From NCBI GenBank assembly GCA_030528155.1, contig JAUMZL010000014.1, positions 1-59,779 on the forward strand: a DNA stretch of 59,779 nucleotides, written 5' to 3'. Source of the stretch: Aerococcus sp. (lineage in GTDB: Bacteria > Bacillota > Bacilli > Lactobacillales > Aerococcaceae). The translations under genes were made by a program, and so were the position numbers. This document shows positions 33,930 through 43,462 of the stretch, piece by piece (positions within the stretch are counted from its first letter, which is position 1; each line of letters starts with the position of its first letter). The notes beneath the pieces were generated by a model. It was not told the DNA's origin and searched no databases. It saw only the letters and a program-made list of their open reading frames with translations.

Positions 33930-35391
33930 TTATGAACAGCAACTAGAAGCCTTGTATGGCAGTGAGGCTGTCTTTAAGCCCGGACAATTGCCAGCACTTG
34001 AGGCATTGGAGCAAGGCGAAAACGTGATTGCACTCCTGCCAACCGGTGGAGGAAAGTCATTGATCTATCAGCTCTTTCACTACCAAAAGGAAGGGCTGGC
34101 GGTGATCGTCTCTCCCTTAGTCGCTTTGATGCAAGATCAAGTGGCACAATTACAGATGCTTGGCATTAAACAAGTCGTCGCCTTAAACAGTACCTTGAAT
34201 CATGATGAACAACAGGATGTCTTGGACCAATTGGAGAGCTATCGCTATTTGTTCTTGTCACCAGAGATGATTGATCGTCCTGAGATCATCCACCGGCTCA
34301 CCCAGCAATCAATCAGTGTATTGGTGGTAGATGAGGCGCATTGCATTTCGCAATGGGGCTTTGATTTTCGTGTGGAATATAGCGAACTGATCAATGTCAG
34401 ACGACACTTGAATCATCCATTGACGTTGGCACTGACGGCGACAGCAACAGAGAAAACACTGGCGGATATCCAAAAATTTCTCTTCTATCCGTTTGAAACG
34501 GTGAAAACGATTCGCGTGTCATTGGATCGTCCTAATATATTTTATGCCACAAAGGCAGTGGATGAGGAAAGAAAGCCTGTGACTTTGGCAGAAGATTTAA
34601 AGCAGTTGCCTAAGCCAGGAATTGTCTACGTTCATCAAAAGGCCGAAGCAGAAGCACTGCAAGCAGAATTAAGGGCAAAAACCGATCTTTCCGTCGCCAC
34701 TTATCATGCAGATCATCGCCCTGAAGATCGCTACAGCACACAGCAACAATTCTTACATGGGGAGCTGGATGTGATTTTAGCCACTTCAGCATTTGGTATG
34801 GGAATCAATCAGGGCAATATCCGTTTTGTGATTCACTACCACTTACCTTTCACAATGGCCGAAATCATTCAGGAAATCGGCCGATGTGGGCGTGATGGCC
34901 AACAAGCTTATGGGTTAACCTATTATAATGACGAGGAATTTTCGCGCTTAAGTTATTTTATGACGGATCAATACCCCTTAGAAAAGCCGTTTTATGGTAT
35001 GTTGGTACATACGTTCAAACATCATTCCGCTGAATTCTTGGAAGCGGAGGGCACTGATGAGCAAGTGATCAGTTTATTGAATTTTTACCAGCGTCACTTT
35101 GCTTCACCTGCTCAGGCTATTGCACATTATCGGCAATTTCTCATTGTCAAGCAGCAAGAAGTCCGCAAAGTGATCCATTATTGCCAAACGCCGCAGTGTC
35201 TGCGACAGTATTTACTGTCGTCGTTTGACGAGGCATTGGCGGTAAAACCGGCTTTTTGTTGTAAAAACGATCAAGCTAATTATCAAGAGAGCGAAACCTG
35301 GCTGAGCTATCTAAACAGTGGTCAGGTGTCTTTACACCTGCAACACGATTTGCCACATTGGCGCGAGCGTTTGGCTTCATTGCTGGGTTAA
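33922..35391 (+). CDS. RecQ-family DNA helicase (RecS type)
   Basis: A 489-aa 3'-5' helicase. Motifs in order: I ALLPTGGGKSLIYQ (about 50), II VVDEAHCISQWGFDFR, III LALTATATEKT, V ATSAFGMGINQGNI and VI QEIGRCGRDG. The C-terminus (about 395-460) has Cys residues in HYCQTPQCLRQ and FCC that could form the RecQ zinc site. There is no HRDC domain, so it is a short RecQ, like Bacillus RecS. ATG 33922 follows GAGGTG; the coding end of ypbB overlaps. Confidence 0.92.
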   Translation: MCDYEQQLEALYGSEAVFKPGQLPALEALEQGENVIALLPTGGGKSLIYQLFHYQKEGLAVIVSPLVALMQDQVAQLQMLGIKQVVALNSTLNHDEQQDVLDQLESYRYLFLSPEMIDRPEIIHRLTQQSISVLVVDEAHCISQWGFDFRVEYSELINVRRHLNHPLTLALTATATEKTLADIQKFLFYPFETVKTIRVSLDRPNIFYATKAVDEERKPVTLAEDLKQLPKPGIVYVHQKAEAEALQAELRAKTDLSVATYHADHRPEDRYSTQQQFLHGELDVILATSAFGMGINQGNIRFVIHYHLPFTMAEIIQEIGRCGRDGQQAYGLTYYNDEEFSRLSYFMTDQYPLEKPFYGMLVHTFKHHSAEFLEAEGTDEQVISLLNFYQRHFASPAQAIAHYRQFLIVKQQEVRKVIHYCQTPQCLRQYLLSSFDEALAVKPAFCCKNDQANYQESETWLSYLNSGQVSLHLQHDLPHWRERLASLLG

Positions 35392-35504
35392 TTTTCAATT
35401 AAATTGACCAATCTGTGTGATGGCTAGCTGACTTTTTGCGTTTGGAATGGTAGAATATGGCAACAGTATTGCCGATGTGCGCCGGTGAAGAGAGGAGCTT
35501 ATGG

Positions 35505-36431
35505 ATGAGCTTAAAGGATCAATGGGAATCATTGAAGAAAAAAGTGACACCTAATGATAAAAACGATCGCGACGATGCGTTTGAAGATGATGAGTATGAA
35601 TATGAGGAATACGATGATGATTTTCCTGATGAAGATTTAGATTGGGAAGATGATGATGCTGACCAAAATGACGATGATTTAGCTAAGACAACGATTTATC
35701 ACGGCAACCTCAGTGATGAGTTAAAGAATAATGATCCGGAAGAAGAAGCGGTGCAAAGAAATGAAAAAGACACTACTTCCTCTGATCATAAAGACGAAAA
35801 AGCCGCGACCTTTACAGCTGTTGATTTTGATGAAGATGAGAGTGAAGATGATTTCGAAAGCCTCAATCGTCGTCAATATGTGCGCAAGAGTGAAGATGGC
35901 AGCAAGAAAGGCATTACGCCAACGAAGAAAATCTTGATGTTTATCTGCGTGCTCTTCATTTTGGTGCCGATCGTAGCGACTGCGGTTTATCAAAACCAAA
36001 ACAAAGCGCCTGAACCAGAATCAGCAGAGCAAGTAATGGTATCGAAGACTGAAAACGAGAGTGCTATTGAAGCCTCTAAGAAGAAAGAATCGGAAAGCAA
36101 GGCCAAAGCGGAATCAGAAAGTAAGGCAAAACAAGCGTCTGAAAGTAAAGCAAAAGCAGAATCGGAAAGTAAAGCGGCTGCAGCGTCCGCTGCTAGTGAA
36201 GCAGAGGAAAGCCAAAAGAATGCTCAAGCGCAATCTCAAGCTCAACAAGCCTCTTCGACTTCAAAACAAGAAACAAACCAGAATGTAGGAACCTACACTG
36301 TTTCAGCAGGGGATAACCTCTACCGGATTGCGGTGAACCACGGGATGACGTTGGATCAACTCTTATCGTTGAACGGGTTGTCCAGTAACTCTAACATCGC
36401 ACCAGGAACCGTTTTACGTGTTTATCAATAA
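35505..36431 (+). CDS. LysM-domain single-pass membrane protein with acidic cytoplasmic part
   Basis: A 308-aa protein. Residues 1-110 are very acidic (many Asp/Glu runs), residues about 142-162 form one membrane helix after a basic flank (KKGITPTKK), residues 170-260 are a Ser/Ala/Lys/Glu/Gln-rich repeat (SESKAKAESESKAK) likely spanning the wall, and residues 263-308 are a LysM domain (YTVSAGDNLYRIAVNHGMTL) that binds peptidoglycan. No signal cleavage site: the topology should be cytoplasm-in, LysM-out. Start at ATG 35505 with GAGAGGAG; the longer reading from 35457 lacks a site. The recQ-LysM-cmk order is conserved in Lactobacillales. Confidence 0.88.
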   Translation: MSLKDQWESLKKKVTPNDKNDRDDAFEDDEYEYEEYDDDFPDEDLDWEDDDADQNDDDLAKTTIYHGNLSDELKNNDPEEEAVQRNEKDTTSSDHKDEKAATFTAVDFDEDESEDDFESLNRRQYVRKSEDGSKKGITPTKKILMFICVLFILVPIVATAVYQNQNKAPEPESAEQVMVSKTENESAIEASKKKESESKAKAESESKAKQASESKAKAESESKAAAASAASEAEESQKNAQAQSQAQQASSTSKQETNQNVGTYTVSAGDNLYRIAVNHGMTLDQLLSLNGLSSNSNIAPGTVLRVYQ

Positions 36432-36460
36432 TCCATCTTTTGGCTAAAAAGGATGAAAGA

Positions 36461-36488
36461 AAGGCTAGAGGAAGTGCTGGCCTTTTTT
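36461..36488 (+). terminator. Terminator before cmk
   Basis: AAGGCTAG...CTGGCCTT forms a short stem followed by six T. Confidence 0.7.
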
Positions 36489-36540
36489 GATGGCAAAATA
36501 GAAACAACGACGAGTCACAGGCAGGAGTGAAGGAAACAGT

Positions 36541-37227
36541 ATGAAAAAAAGCATCAATATTGCGATTGACGGCCCGGCTTCGTCAGGAAAGAGTACGTTG
36601 GCGAAACGCCTTGCGAAAAAATTACAGTATGTGTATCTCGATACGGGAGCCATGTATCGCGCCCTCACCCAATTAGCGTTAAAGGAGGGGGTAGCGACGA
36701 CTGACGAGGAGGGATTGCAAGCACTGCTCGCTAATTTTACGCTGGCGTTTCAACCGAGTGTAACCGGTGAGCAACAAGTCATCTGCAATGGTCAAAACAT
36801 GACTGCAGATATTCGCTCACAAGCGGTCAATCAATCCGTTTCGGCTTATTCAGCGATTCCATTAGTGCGCGATTATCTTGTGAAAGAGCAGCAACGCTAT
36901 GCGCGTGAACATCGTGGAGTCGTCATGGATGGACGCGATATTGGGACGGTGGTCCTACCCGATGCGGAAGTCAAATTCTTCTTAATCGCTTCGGCAGAAG
37001 AGCGGGCGAAACGGCGCTACTTGGAAAATCAAGCAAAAGGCTATTCCACCCAGACATTGGAAGAATTGATTGCTGATATTCAGCGCCGAGATAAACTGGA
37101 CTCGAATCGGAAGACGAGCCCGCTGAAAGCCGCTTCGGATGCGCATCGGATTGATTCAACATCGCTCTCTATTGATGAGGTGGAAGAGGCGATGCTAGCA
37201 ATTATCCAAAAAGAATTAACAAAATAA
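36541..37227 (+). CDS. cmk: Cytidylate kinase
   Basis: A 228-aa (d)CMP kinase that makes CDP and dCDP. The P-loop is GPASSGKST (residues 11-19), followed by YLDTGAMYRALT and GRDIGTVVLPDAEVKFFL; the Arg-rich lid SAEERAKRRY and RDKLDSNRKTSPL complete the active site. It precedes rpsA, the standard pairing in both Gram-positive and Gram-negative bacteria. Confidence 0.96.
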   Translation: MKKSINIAIDGPASSGKSTLAKRLAKKLQYVYLDTGAMYRALTQLALKEGVATTDEEGLQALLANFTLAFQPSVTGEQQVICNGQNMTADIRSQAVNQSVSAYSAIPLVRDYLVKEQQRYAREHRGVVMDGRDIGTVVLPDAEVKFFLIASAEERAKRRYLENQAKGYSTQTLEELIADIQRRDKLDSNRKTSPLKAASDAHRIDSTSLSIDEVEEAMLAIIQKELTK

Positions 37228-37404
37228 AAACCACAAACACACGGTGATTTAAAAATGACCAGGGAAAAGCGTTGATTTTTTAAGAAAAATTAATGCTTTT
37301 TCGGCTAGATGATTGTCAATGGATTTTTTTCATGATACAATGTGACTTGTATTCATTGGCATTTAGTCAATGGTTAGTACTATTTAGGAGAGGATTTATA
37401 GTTT

Positions 37405-38727
37405 ATGGCAAATGAGTTTGAAGAACAAGCAAACAACCAAGTAGAAGGAATCGAAGAAGAAATTCCATCTATGGAGGATATGCTTGCTGAAACAAAAGAA
37501 GTAAAAATTGGTGATACTGTTAAAGGTGAAGTATTAACCATTGATGAAAACAATCAGCTGATTGTTGGGATTGAAGGTGCCGGTGTTGAAGGTGTCGTTC
37601 CTTTCCGTGAAATTTCATCATCACCAATTGAAAGTCCAGAAGAAGTAGCCAAAGTTGGCGACGTTTTGGACTTGGTTGTTGTGAAACAAATCAAAGACAA
37701 AGAAAACGGGGCATTCTTGCTTTCTCGTCGTCGCTTAGAAGCGAAGAAAGTTTGGGATGAATTAGCAGCGAAGAAGGAAAATGGCGAAACCATCACCGTT
37801 CCTGTTAAGAAGATCGTTAAAGGTGGTATGGTTGTGGACGCTGGCGTTCGCGGCTTCATTCCAGCTTCTATGGTTGAAGACCACTTTGTTCGTGACTTCA
37901 CCCCTTACAAAGATCAAGAACTCGAAGTTCAAATCGTTGAAATCGATCCAAACGAAAATCGTTTGATCTTGTCCCACAAAGAAATTGCGGAAGCACAACA
38001 TCGTCGTGACCGTGAAGAAAAAATGGGTCAATTCGAAGAAGGCCAAATCGTTGAAGGTAAAGTAGCTCGCTTAGCTAACTTTGGTGCTTTCATCGACCTT
38101 GGCGGTATCGATGGTTTGGTACATATTTCTGAAATGGCATTCCACCATGTGGACAAACCAGCTGACGAAGTTGAAGTTGGCCAAACCGTTAAAGTTAAGA
38201 TCTTGTCCTTGGACGAAGATCGTGGCCGTATTTCCTTGTCCATGAAGGCTGCGCAATCTAGCCCATGGGAAGACATCGAAGAAAAAGCACCTAAAGGCTC
38301 TGTATTAACAGGGACTGTACGTCGTCTTGTTGACTTTGGTGCCTTTGTTGAAGTGTTCCCTGGTGTTGAAGGTTTGGTACACATTTCCCAAATCGCACAC
38401 GAACACATCAACCATCCATCTGACAAATTAGCTGAAAATGAAGAAGTTCAAGTAAAAGTTTTGGATGTTGATCCAGAAGCACATCGCTTGTCTCTCTCCA
38501 TGAAAGCTTTGGAAGAAGCACCAGCTCGTGAAGAACATGCTGATGACAACAAGGGTGGCAACCGTCAACCACGTCGTCGCAACAACCGTTCTAACAAAGG
38601 TGGCGCTCCACGCAACAGCCGTCCAAACAACACGCAACAAAGCGAAGAAGAATCTGGATTCTCAATGGCCGACTTATTGGGTGACCAATTGAAAGATTTA
38701 GGTTTGAACTTGGACGATAACGAATAA
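37405..38727 (+). CDS. rpsA: Ribosomal protein S1 homolog, four S1 domains
   Basis: A 440-aa protein with four S1 barrels at about 32-105, 120-190, 208-280 and 293-365. The third and fourth are canonical (FGAFIDLGGIDGLVHISEM; FGAFVEVFPGVEGLVHISQI). The tail is low-complexity, Arg/Asn-rich (GNRQPRRRNNRSNKGG) and ends acidic. Firmicutes S1 homologs are shorter than the six-domain proteobacterial protein and less firmly bound to the ribosome. Codon choice is strikingly uniform and optimal compared with neighbours, a mark of high expression. A long leader (37228-37404) precedes it. Confidence 0.93.
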   Translation: MANEFEEQANNQVEGIEEEIPSMEDMLAETKEVKIGDTVKGEVLTIDENNQLIVGIEGAGVEGVVPFREISSSPIESPEEVAKVGDVLDLVVVKQIKDKENGAFLLSRRRLEAKKVWDELAAKKENGETITVPVKKIVKGGMVVDAGVRGFIPASMVEDHFVRDFTPYKDQELEVQIVEIDPNENRLILSHKEIAEAQHRRDREEKMGQFEEGQIVEGKVARLANFGAFIDLGGIDGLVHISEMAFHHVDKPADEVEVGQTVKVKILSLDEDRGRISLSMKAAQSSPWEDIEEKAPKGSVLTGTVRRLVDFGAFVEVFPGVEGLVHISQIAHEHINHPSDKLAENEEVQVKVLDVDPEAHRLSLSMKALEEAPAREEHADDNKGGNRQPRRRNNRSNKGGAPRNSRPNNTQQSEEESGFSMADLLGDQLKDLGLNLDDNE

Positions 38728-38747
38728 TCTTTTTAAGATGATGATTG

Positions 38748-38782
38748 GCGGCCGAGACATCAATGTCTGCGGTCGCTTTTTT
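38748..38782 (+). terminator. Terminator after rpsA
   Basis: GCGGCCGAGACA pairs with TGTCTGCGGTCGC (one mismatch), followed by six T. Confidence 0.88.
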
Positions 38783-38875
38783 CATGGTGTTAAACCGGCT
38801 TAGTAGTCGCGTTTCAGTGTTGCGGTAGAGTATACTAGGAAAGCCTAGCAACGTGATGAATGAAGGAGGGTATCG

Positions 38876-40189
38876 ATGAGTAAAAAATTAACAGTAGCGA
38901 TCGTTGGACGGCCAAACGTCGGGAAGTCCACGATCTTTAATCGACTGGTAGGGGAACGCATCAGTATTGTTGAAGATTTTCCTGGTGTTACCCGTGACCG
39001 TATTTATGGACGGGGAGAATGGCTGAATCAACCCTACAGCGTGATCGACACGGGTGGGATTACCTTTGAAAATGAAGACTTTATGACACAGATTCGCTAT
39101 CAAGCGGAAATTGCAATGGACGATGCAGATGTTATTGTGATGCTAGCAAACGTGCGAGACGGCATTACCAAGACAGATGAGCAATTAGCGCGTGTTTTGC
39201 AACGCTCCAAAAAACCAGTACTGCTCGCTGTCAATAAGGTAGATAATCCAGAACAGGAAGCCGATATATGGCAATTCTATAGTCTCGGTTTAGGCGATCC
39301 TTATCCTGTCTCTGGGGCACATGGGCGTGGACTGGGAGATTTATTAGATGCCTTATTCCAACAAGCGCCAGCTGATGTGGATAGTGAGGTAAATGATAAT
39401 GTCATTTCTTTTGCCTTATTAGGTCGCCCGAATGTGGGAAAATCGTCCTTAACGAATGCGATTCTCGGTGAAGAGCGTGTCATTGTTTCGGATGTGCCGG
39501 GGACTACACGCGATGCTGTGGACACTTATTTTACCTATGATGAGCGGGAATTTCGCATCATCGATACAGCGGGAATGCGCAAACGTGGGAAACTCACCGA
39601 ACCAACTGAGCGCTACAGTGTGATGCGCTCGCATGATGCCATCGATCGCGGAGATATCGGTGTGATTGTTATCAACGCTGAAGAAGGCATCCGCGAACAA
39701 GATAAAAATGTGGCTGGCTATGCCCATGAAGCTGGTAAAGGTGTGATCATCCTTGTCAATAAATGGGATACCTTGAAGAAGGATAACCACACATTGAAGA
39801 ATTTTGAGAAGGAAATCCGCGAAGAGTTTGCCTTCTTAAACTATGCACCGATCCTTTTTGTATCGGCAGTAACGAAGCAACGCTTGAATCAACTATTGCC
39901 ACTGATTGAGCACGTTTATGATAATTACCAACGGCGCGTACAATCGTCAGTATTGAACCAAGTGCTCGAAGAAGCCATTCGCGTGAACCCGGCGCCATCC
40001 GATAAAGGGCGTAAGTTGCGGGTTTACTACCTCACTCAGGTTTCGACTGCCCCACCAACCTTTGTGGTCATGGTTAATGACAAGAAACTGATGCACTTTA
40101 GCTATGCGCGCTTCTTGCAAAATCAGATTCGTTCCAGCTTCGATTTTGAAGGGGTTCCCCTGCATTTAATCACCCGAGAACGGCATTAA
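38876..40189 (+). CDS. der: Ribosome assembly GTPase Der (EngA)
   Basis: A 437-aa double-GTPase needed for 50S subunit assembly. Two G domains: the first with [13 protein letters not shown] and NKVD; the second with GRPNVGKSS (about 182), DTAGM and NKWD. The KH-like C-terminal domain spans about 355-437. GAAGGAGGG precedes the ATG. Full length; the rpsA-der-hup order is as in relatives. Confidence 0.97.
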   Translation: MSKKLTVAIVGRPNVGKSTIFNRLVGERISIVEDFPGVTRDRIYGRGEWLNQPYSVIDTGGITFENEDFMTQIRYQAEIAMDDADVIVMLANVRDGITKTDEQLARVLQRSKKPVLLAVNKVDNPEQEADIWQFYSLGLGDPYPVSGAHGRGLGDLLDALFQQAPADVDSEVNDNVISFALLGRPNVGKSSLTNAILGEERVIVSDVPGTTRDAVDTYFTYDEREFRIIDTAGMRKRGKLTEPTERYSVMRSHDAIDRGDIGVIVINAEEGIREQDKNVAGYAHEAGKGVIILVNKWDTLKKDNHTLKNFEKEIREEFAFLNYAPILFVSAVTKQRLNQLLPLIEHVYDNYQRRVQSSVLNQVLEEAIRVNPAPSDKGRKLRVYYLTQVSTAPPTFVVMVNDKKLMHFSYARFLQNQIRSSFDFEGVPLHLITRERH

Positions 40190-40217
40190 CTGATTTATTA
40201 AAAATCCATGACTAACG

Positions 40218-40246
40218 TTGTCATGACGCGGTTTCTATGATATATT
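40218..40246 (+). promoter_or_regulatory. Strong hup promoter
   Basis: -35 TTGTCA (40218-40223), 17-bp spacer, -10 TATATT (40241-40246). Confidence 0.8.
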
Positions 40247-40328
40247 GATAACGGATTATTTCTAACGGGAGATTCCTTAGATTAATCTTCATAAACATCC
40301 GATGTTTATCGGAGGAGGTGAATTCAGA

Positions 40329-40607
40329 ATGGCAAATAAAGCTGATTTAGTAACAAAAGTTGCAGAAACAGTAGGCGAACCAAAGAAACATGTTCAACCA
40401 ATCGTTGATGCTGTTTTCGATTCTGTTCAAGAATTCTTAGCAAACGGCGAAAACGTTCAAGTGATCGGCTTCGGTAACTTCGAAGTTCGTGAACGTGCGG
40501 CTCGTAAAGGACGTAACCCACAAACTGGTGAAGAAATCGAAATCCCAGCAAGCAAAGTTCCTACTTTCAAAGCTGGTAAAGCATTGAAGGACGCAGTTAA
40601 AAAATAA
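40329..40607 (+). CDS. hup: DNA-binding protein HU
   Basis: A 92-aa HU-type nucleoid protein. The arm and tip carry [20 protein letters not shown], with the intercalating proline in RNPQTG, and [14 protein letters not shown] closes the fold. ATG 40329 follows a very strong GGAGGAGGTG site; a longer reading from 40302 runs through it. Codon use is highly biased, as expected for an abundant protein. It has its own promoter and terminator. Confidence 0.97.
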   Translation: MANKADLVTKVAETVGEPKKHVQPIVDAVFDSVQEFLANGENVQVIGFGNFEVRERAARKGRNPQTGEEIEIPASKVPTFKAGKALKDAVKK

Positions 40608-40626
40608 TTGTGACCATTATCGATGA

Positions 40627-40659
40627 AAAAGGATCAAGTCTCGCGCTTGATCCTTTTTT
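40627..40659 (+). terminator. Terminator after hup
   Basis: AAGGATCAAG pairs with CTTGATCCTT around a seven-base loop, followed by six T. Confidence 0.93.
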
Positions 40660-40784
40660 GTGTCTGACATTCTCTTTTATCGAAGGGATGCTCTCGTTAG
40701 GATGATAGTCATTGATGGTGATCTTTTGGACGGAATGAAAAAGATGAAATATAATGGAGAAACGAACAGAGAGGAGTCGGTGTG

Positions 40785-42077
40785 ATGACAGAGACAATTG
40801 AGACGGTATTGGCATTAATGCGCACAGGGGAAGTGAAGAAAGCAAATGCTGCTTTTGCTGCTTTAATGGCAGAATTGGAGCGCGAAGGGGATGCTGATAC
40901 TTGGGCGCAGAATGGCTATACGTTACTGGATAATGGATTCACGTCCTATGCGCTCGCGCTCTATCGTCAGGCTGAAGATAAATTTCCAGCAGATGAGCGC
41001 TGGCCCTTATTAGAGGCCGAAGTTTGGATGGCGGATGGCGATTTTGATCAGGCCTTGGATCAATTACTCTTGATAACCGAAGATTCTCCTTACTACCTCG
41101 AGGCACTGTTGCTCCAGGCTGATGCTTATCAAGGCTTATTTTTCCCAGAGATGAGTGAACTCAAATTGAAAGAAGCGCAGCAGTTAGCCCCTGATGAGCC
41201 GGCGATCATTTTGGGTTTGGCGGAACTGAATTACCACGAGGGAAATTTCAAGGCGGCCTTACCGTATTACCGCGCTTTGTTTGATGACACACGTAGGTTA
41301 GATGCGACTGCAGTGAAAATTGCAACGGATCATTTTCGCTATGCCTTGGGAGCAAGTGGTCAATTTGAAGAGGCGCTTCAGCAGTTGGAGGCGATTCCTG
41401 AAGCAGAGCGGACTCAGGAACAGTCCGAGCAGATGGTCCTCTATTATGTGGAGACGGAGGACTTTGAGAAGGCCAATTCCCTGCTCGAACCACTGTATGA
41501 TGAGGGAGAATTATCAGGTAATCTGTTGACGCTCTATGCGGACGTATTAACTTACTACCACGATGAAGCCGGTGCGATTCGTGTCCTGGACGAGGCCATT
41601 GCCAAAGATCCTGTTCAATTGCCACTTTATGAAAAGCGTGCCCAACTTTATATTGCTTTGCATCAGGATGAAGCAGCCACCAGAGATCTCAAAATGATTT
41701 TGGCTCAAGATGAGGAGGCCATTACGGCGCGTTTATTATTATTACGTACTTTGCTGCGAATGGATCGAGCCGAAGAAGCGCTAGAAGTATTAGAAGAAAC
41801 GCCAGTTGCCATTCAAGAAGCGGAATTTGACTGGCTTTCAGCGCGAACTTACGATCTGAATGAAGACTATGAAAAGGCTTTGGAACATTACCAAGCGGCC
41901 TATCCAGAATTAACGGGCGACGACAGCTTTATGTACGATTATTTGACCTTTGTGCACGAAGAGGGCCGCTATGATTTGATTGAAAAAGCCTTTACAGCGC
42001 GCAATGATCTCAAAGATATGCCGACTTTCCAATGGCTCTATGAAGAGATGTTGGATCATCAATCATGGGAAGACTAG
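40785..42077 (+). CDS. Tetratricopeptide repeat protein
   Basis: A 430-aa cytosolic protein made of about ten TPR-like helical pairs, very acidic, with repeats such as GQFEEALQQLEAIPEAERT and EDYEKALEHYQAAYPEL. TPR proteins of this kind are scaffolds; partners are not known. The hup-TPR-cca order is standard in Lactobacillales. ATG 40785 and GTG 40782 are both possible after GAGGAG. Its stop lies 10 bases before the cca start. Confidence 0.85.
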   Translation: MTETIETVLALMRTGEVKKANAAFAALMAELEREGDADTWAQNGYTLLDNGFTSYALALYRQAEDKFPADERWPLLEAEVWMADGDFDQALDQLLLITEDSPYYLEALLLQADAYQGLFFPEMSELKLKEAQQLAPDEPAIILGLAELNYHEGNFKAALPYYRALFDDTRRLDATAVKIATDHFRYALGASGQFEEALQQLEAIPEAERTQEQSEQMVLYYVETEDFEKANSLLEPLYDEGELSGNLLTLYADVLTYYHDEAGAIRVLDEAIAKDPVQLPLYEKRAQLYIALHQDEAATRDLKMILAQDEEAITARLLLLRTLLRMDRAEEALEVLEETPVAIQEAEFDWLSARTYDLNEDYEKALEHYQAAYPELTGDDSFMYDYLTFVHEEGRYDLIEKAFTARNDLKDMPTFQWLYEEMLDHQSWED

Positions 42078-42087
42078 GGAGGATAGT

Positions 42088-43347
42088 ATGGTACAACTAC
42101 TCAAAACAACGCTTCAGACACAATCGGCTTTTAAGGAAGCATTGCCGGTGCTAACCCGCATCCAATCTGCTGGGTATGAGGCTTATTTCGTTGGGGGATC
42201 GATCCGCGATGCGCTTCTTAACAAACCCATCCATGATATTGATATCGCCACCTCCGCTTATCCGAGTGAAGTCCAAGCGATTTTTCCTAAGCATTTCGAT
42301 GTTGGGTTAGAGCATGGCACGGTGATGGCGCTCGTTGATGGGGAAACGTATGAGATTACAACCTTTCGAACGGAATCCGGCTATCAAGACTATCGCCGTC
42401 CTGATCAGGTGACGTTTGTCCGCCAGCTAGAGGATGATTTACTGCGGCGCGACTTTACGATCAATGCGTTAGCGATGGATACCACGGGCCAAGTGTGGGA
42501 TTATTTCACCGGTCTCGCCGATTTAGAAACCAAGACTTTGCGCGCAGTCGGCCAGGCTAAAGCGCGCTTTCATGAGGATGCCTTGCGAATGATGCGGGCC
42601 GTGCGCTTTATGAGTCAACTCGATTTTACGCTTGACCCAGAGACTGAAAAAGCTTTAGCAGCCAACGCGCCACTATTGGCGAAGATCGCGGTAGAGCGCG
42701 TGCGCGTCGAGATGGAGAAACTGTGGGTAGGCGTGGCTTGGCAGAGGGGCATTGAAAAACTGGTCACCACTGAACTTTATCGTTTCTGCCCATTGCTGTC
42801 GAACCAAGCAGAAACACTCTCTCAATTGGAACAATTATTGTCAGAAAAAGTACGTTTTACGTCGGCTGAATTGGCTTGGGCGGTCCTTGTTTTTGTGAGT
42901 GAACAGGGGGAGGAGCCCCTTTCTGTTGACAAGGTGAGCCGTGAGTGGAAATTATCCAATAAACAGAAGCAAAAAATTGCTACCCTCGTAGATGCTTTGA
43001 ATGTACGCATTGTTGGGCCGTGGCAGGCAGTAGATGTCTATCAGGTCGGCATTGTGGCAGCTAAAACGGTAGAAGAATGGATTACCCATCAACAACAGGC
43101 GCATGCCCCACTCGCCCAGCAATGGACACCTGGTGCAGTAGATGAATTAGAACAAACCTGGGCAGCGCTACCTATCCACTCGAAGAAGGAATTAGCCCTC
43201 AATGGCGGCGATATTATCCAAACCTTCCATCCTGACGATAAACCGCAGATTGGTGCCATGCTCAACGCCGCCGAAGAAGCAGTTGTTGCTGGGGTGGTGA
43301 TTAATGAACGGGTAGCAATCCTAGAGTATTTAGCGCATCATTTTTAA
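42088..43347 (+). CDS. cca: CCA-adding tRNA nucleotidyltransferase
   Basis: A 419-aa class II CCA enzyme that builds or repairs the tRNA 3' end from CTP and ATP. The nucleotidyltransferase motif FVGGSIRDALLNKPIHDIDI (about 35-54) holds the metal-binding Asp pair; RRDFTINALAMD and the RFHEDALRMMRAVRF neck follow. Start at ATG 42088, with GGGAGGA in front; the open frame extends back into the TPR gene in another phase and is not used. Confidence 0.95.
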   Translation: MVQLLKTTLQTQSAFKEALPVLTRIQSAGYEAYFVGGSIRDALLNKPIHDIDIATSAYPSEVQAIFPKHFDVGLEHGTVMALVDGETYEITTFRTESGYQDYRRPDQVTFVRQLEDDLLRRDFTINALAMDTTGQVWDYFTGLADLETKTLRAVGQAKARFHEDALRMMRAVRFMSQLDFTLDPETEKALAANAPLLAKIAVERVRVEMEKLWVGVAWQRGIEKLVTTELYRFCPLLSNQAETLSQLEQLLSEKVRFTSAELAWAVLVFVSEQGEEPLSVDKVSREWKLSNKQKQKIATLVDALNVRIVGPWQAVDVYQVGIVAAKTVEEWITHQQQAHAPLAQQWTPGAVDELEQTWAALPIHSKKELALNGGDIIQTFHPDDKPQIGAMLNAAEEAVVAGVVINERVAILEYLAHHF

Positions 43348-43462
43348 TCAGGCGCACGCCGTCTTCATTAAGGAAGCGATTGGTGAGTGCACGGTTGGAT
43401 AAAAATGGGCTATAATAGTAAAAAAATGATTGTCATTAAGAATGAGTAAGTGAGGAATCGGA

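Noticed and set aside
36061-36260. DNA repeat array within the LysM protein
   Set aside because: The AAAGCGGAATCAGAAAG-like units are irregular codon-level repeats encoding a linker, not a CRISPR or mobile repeat.
36061-36288. Lysine/arginine-rich frame in the LysM gene
   Set aside because: It is the out-of-phase reading of the SESKAKAE repeat; low-complexity DNA produces such shadows.
41980-42087. Upstream extension of cca into the TPR gene
   Set aside because: The extension is out of phase with the TPR protein and has no ribosome site; ATG 42088 has GGGAGGA and matches the family N-terminus.
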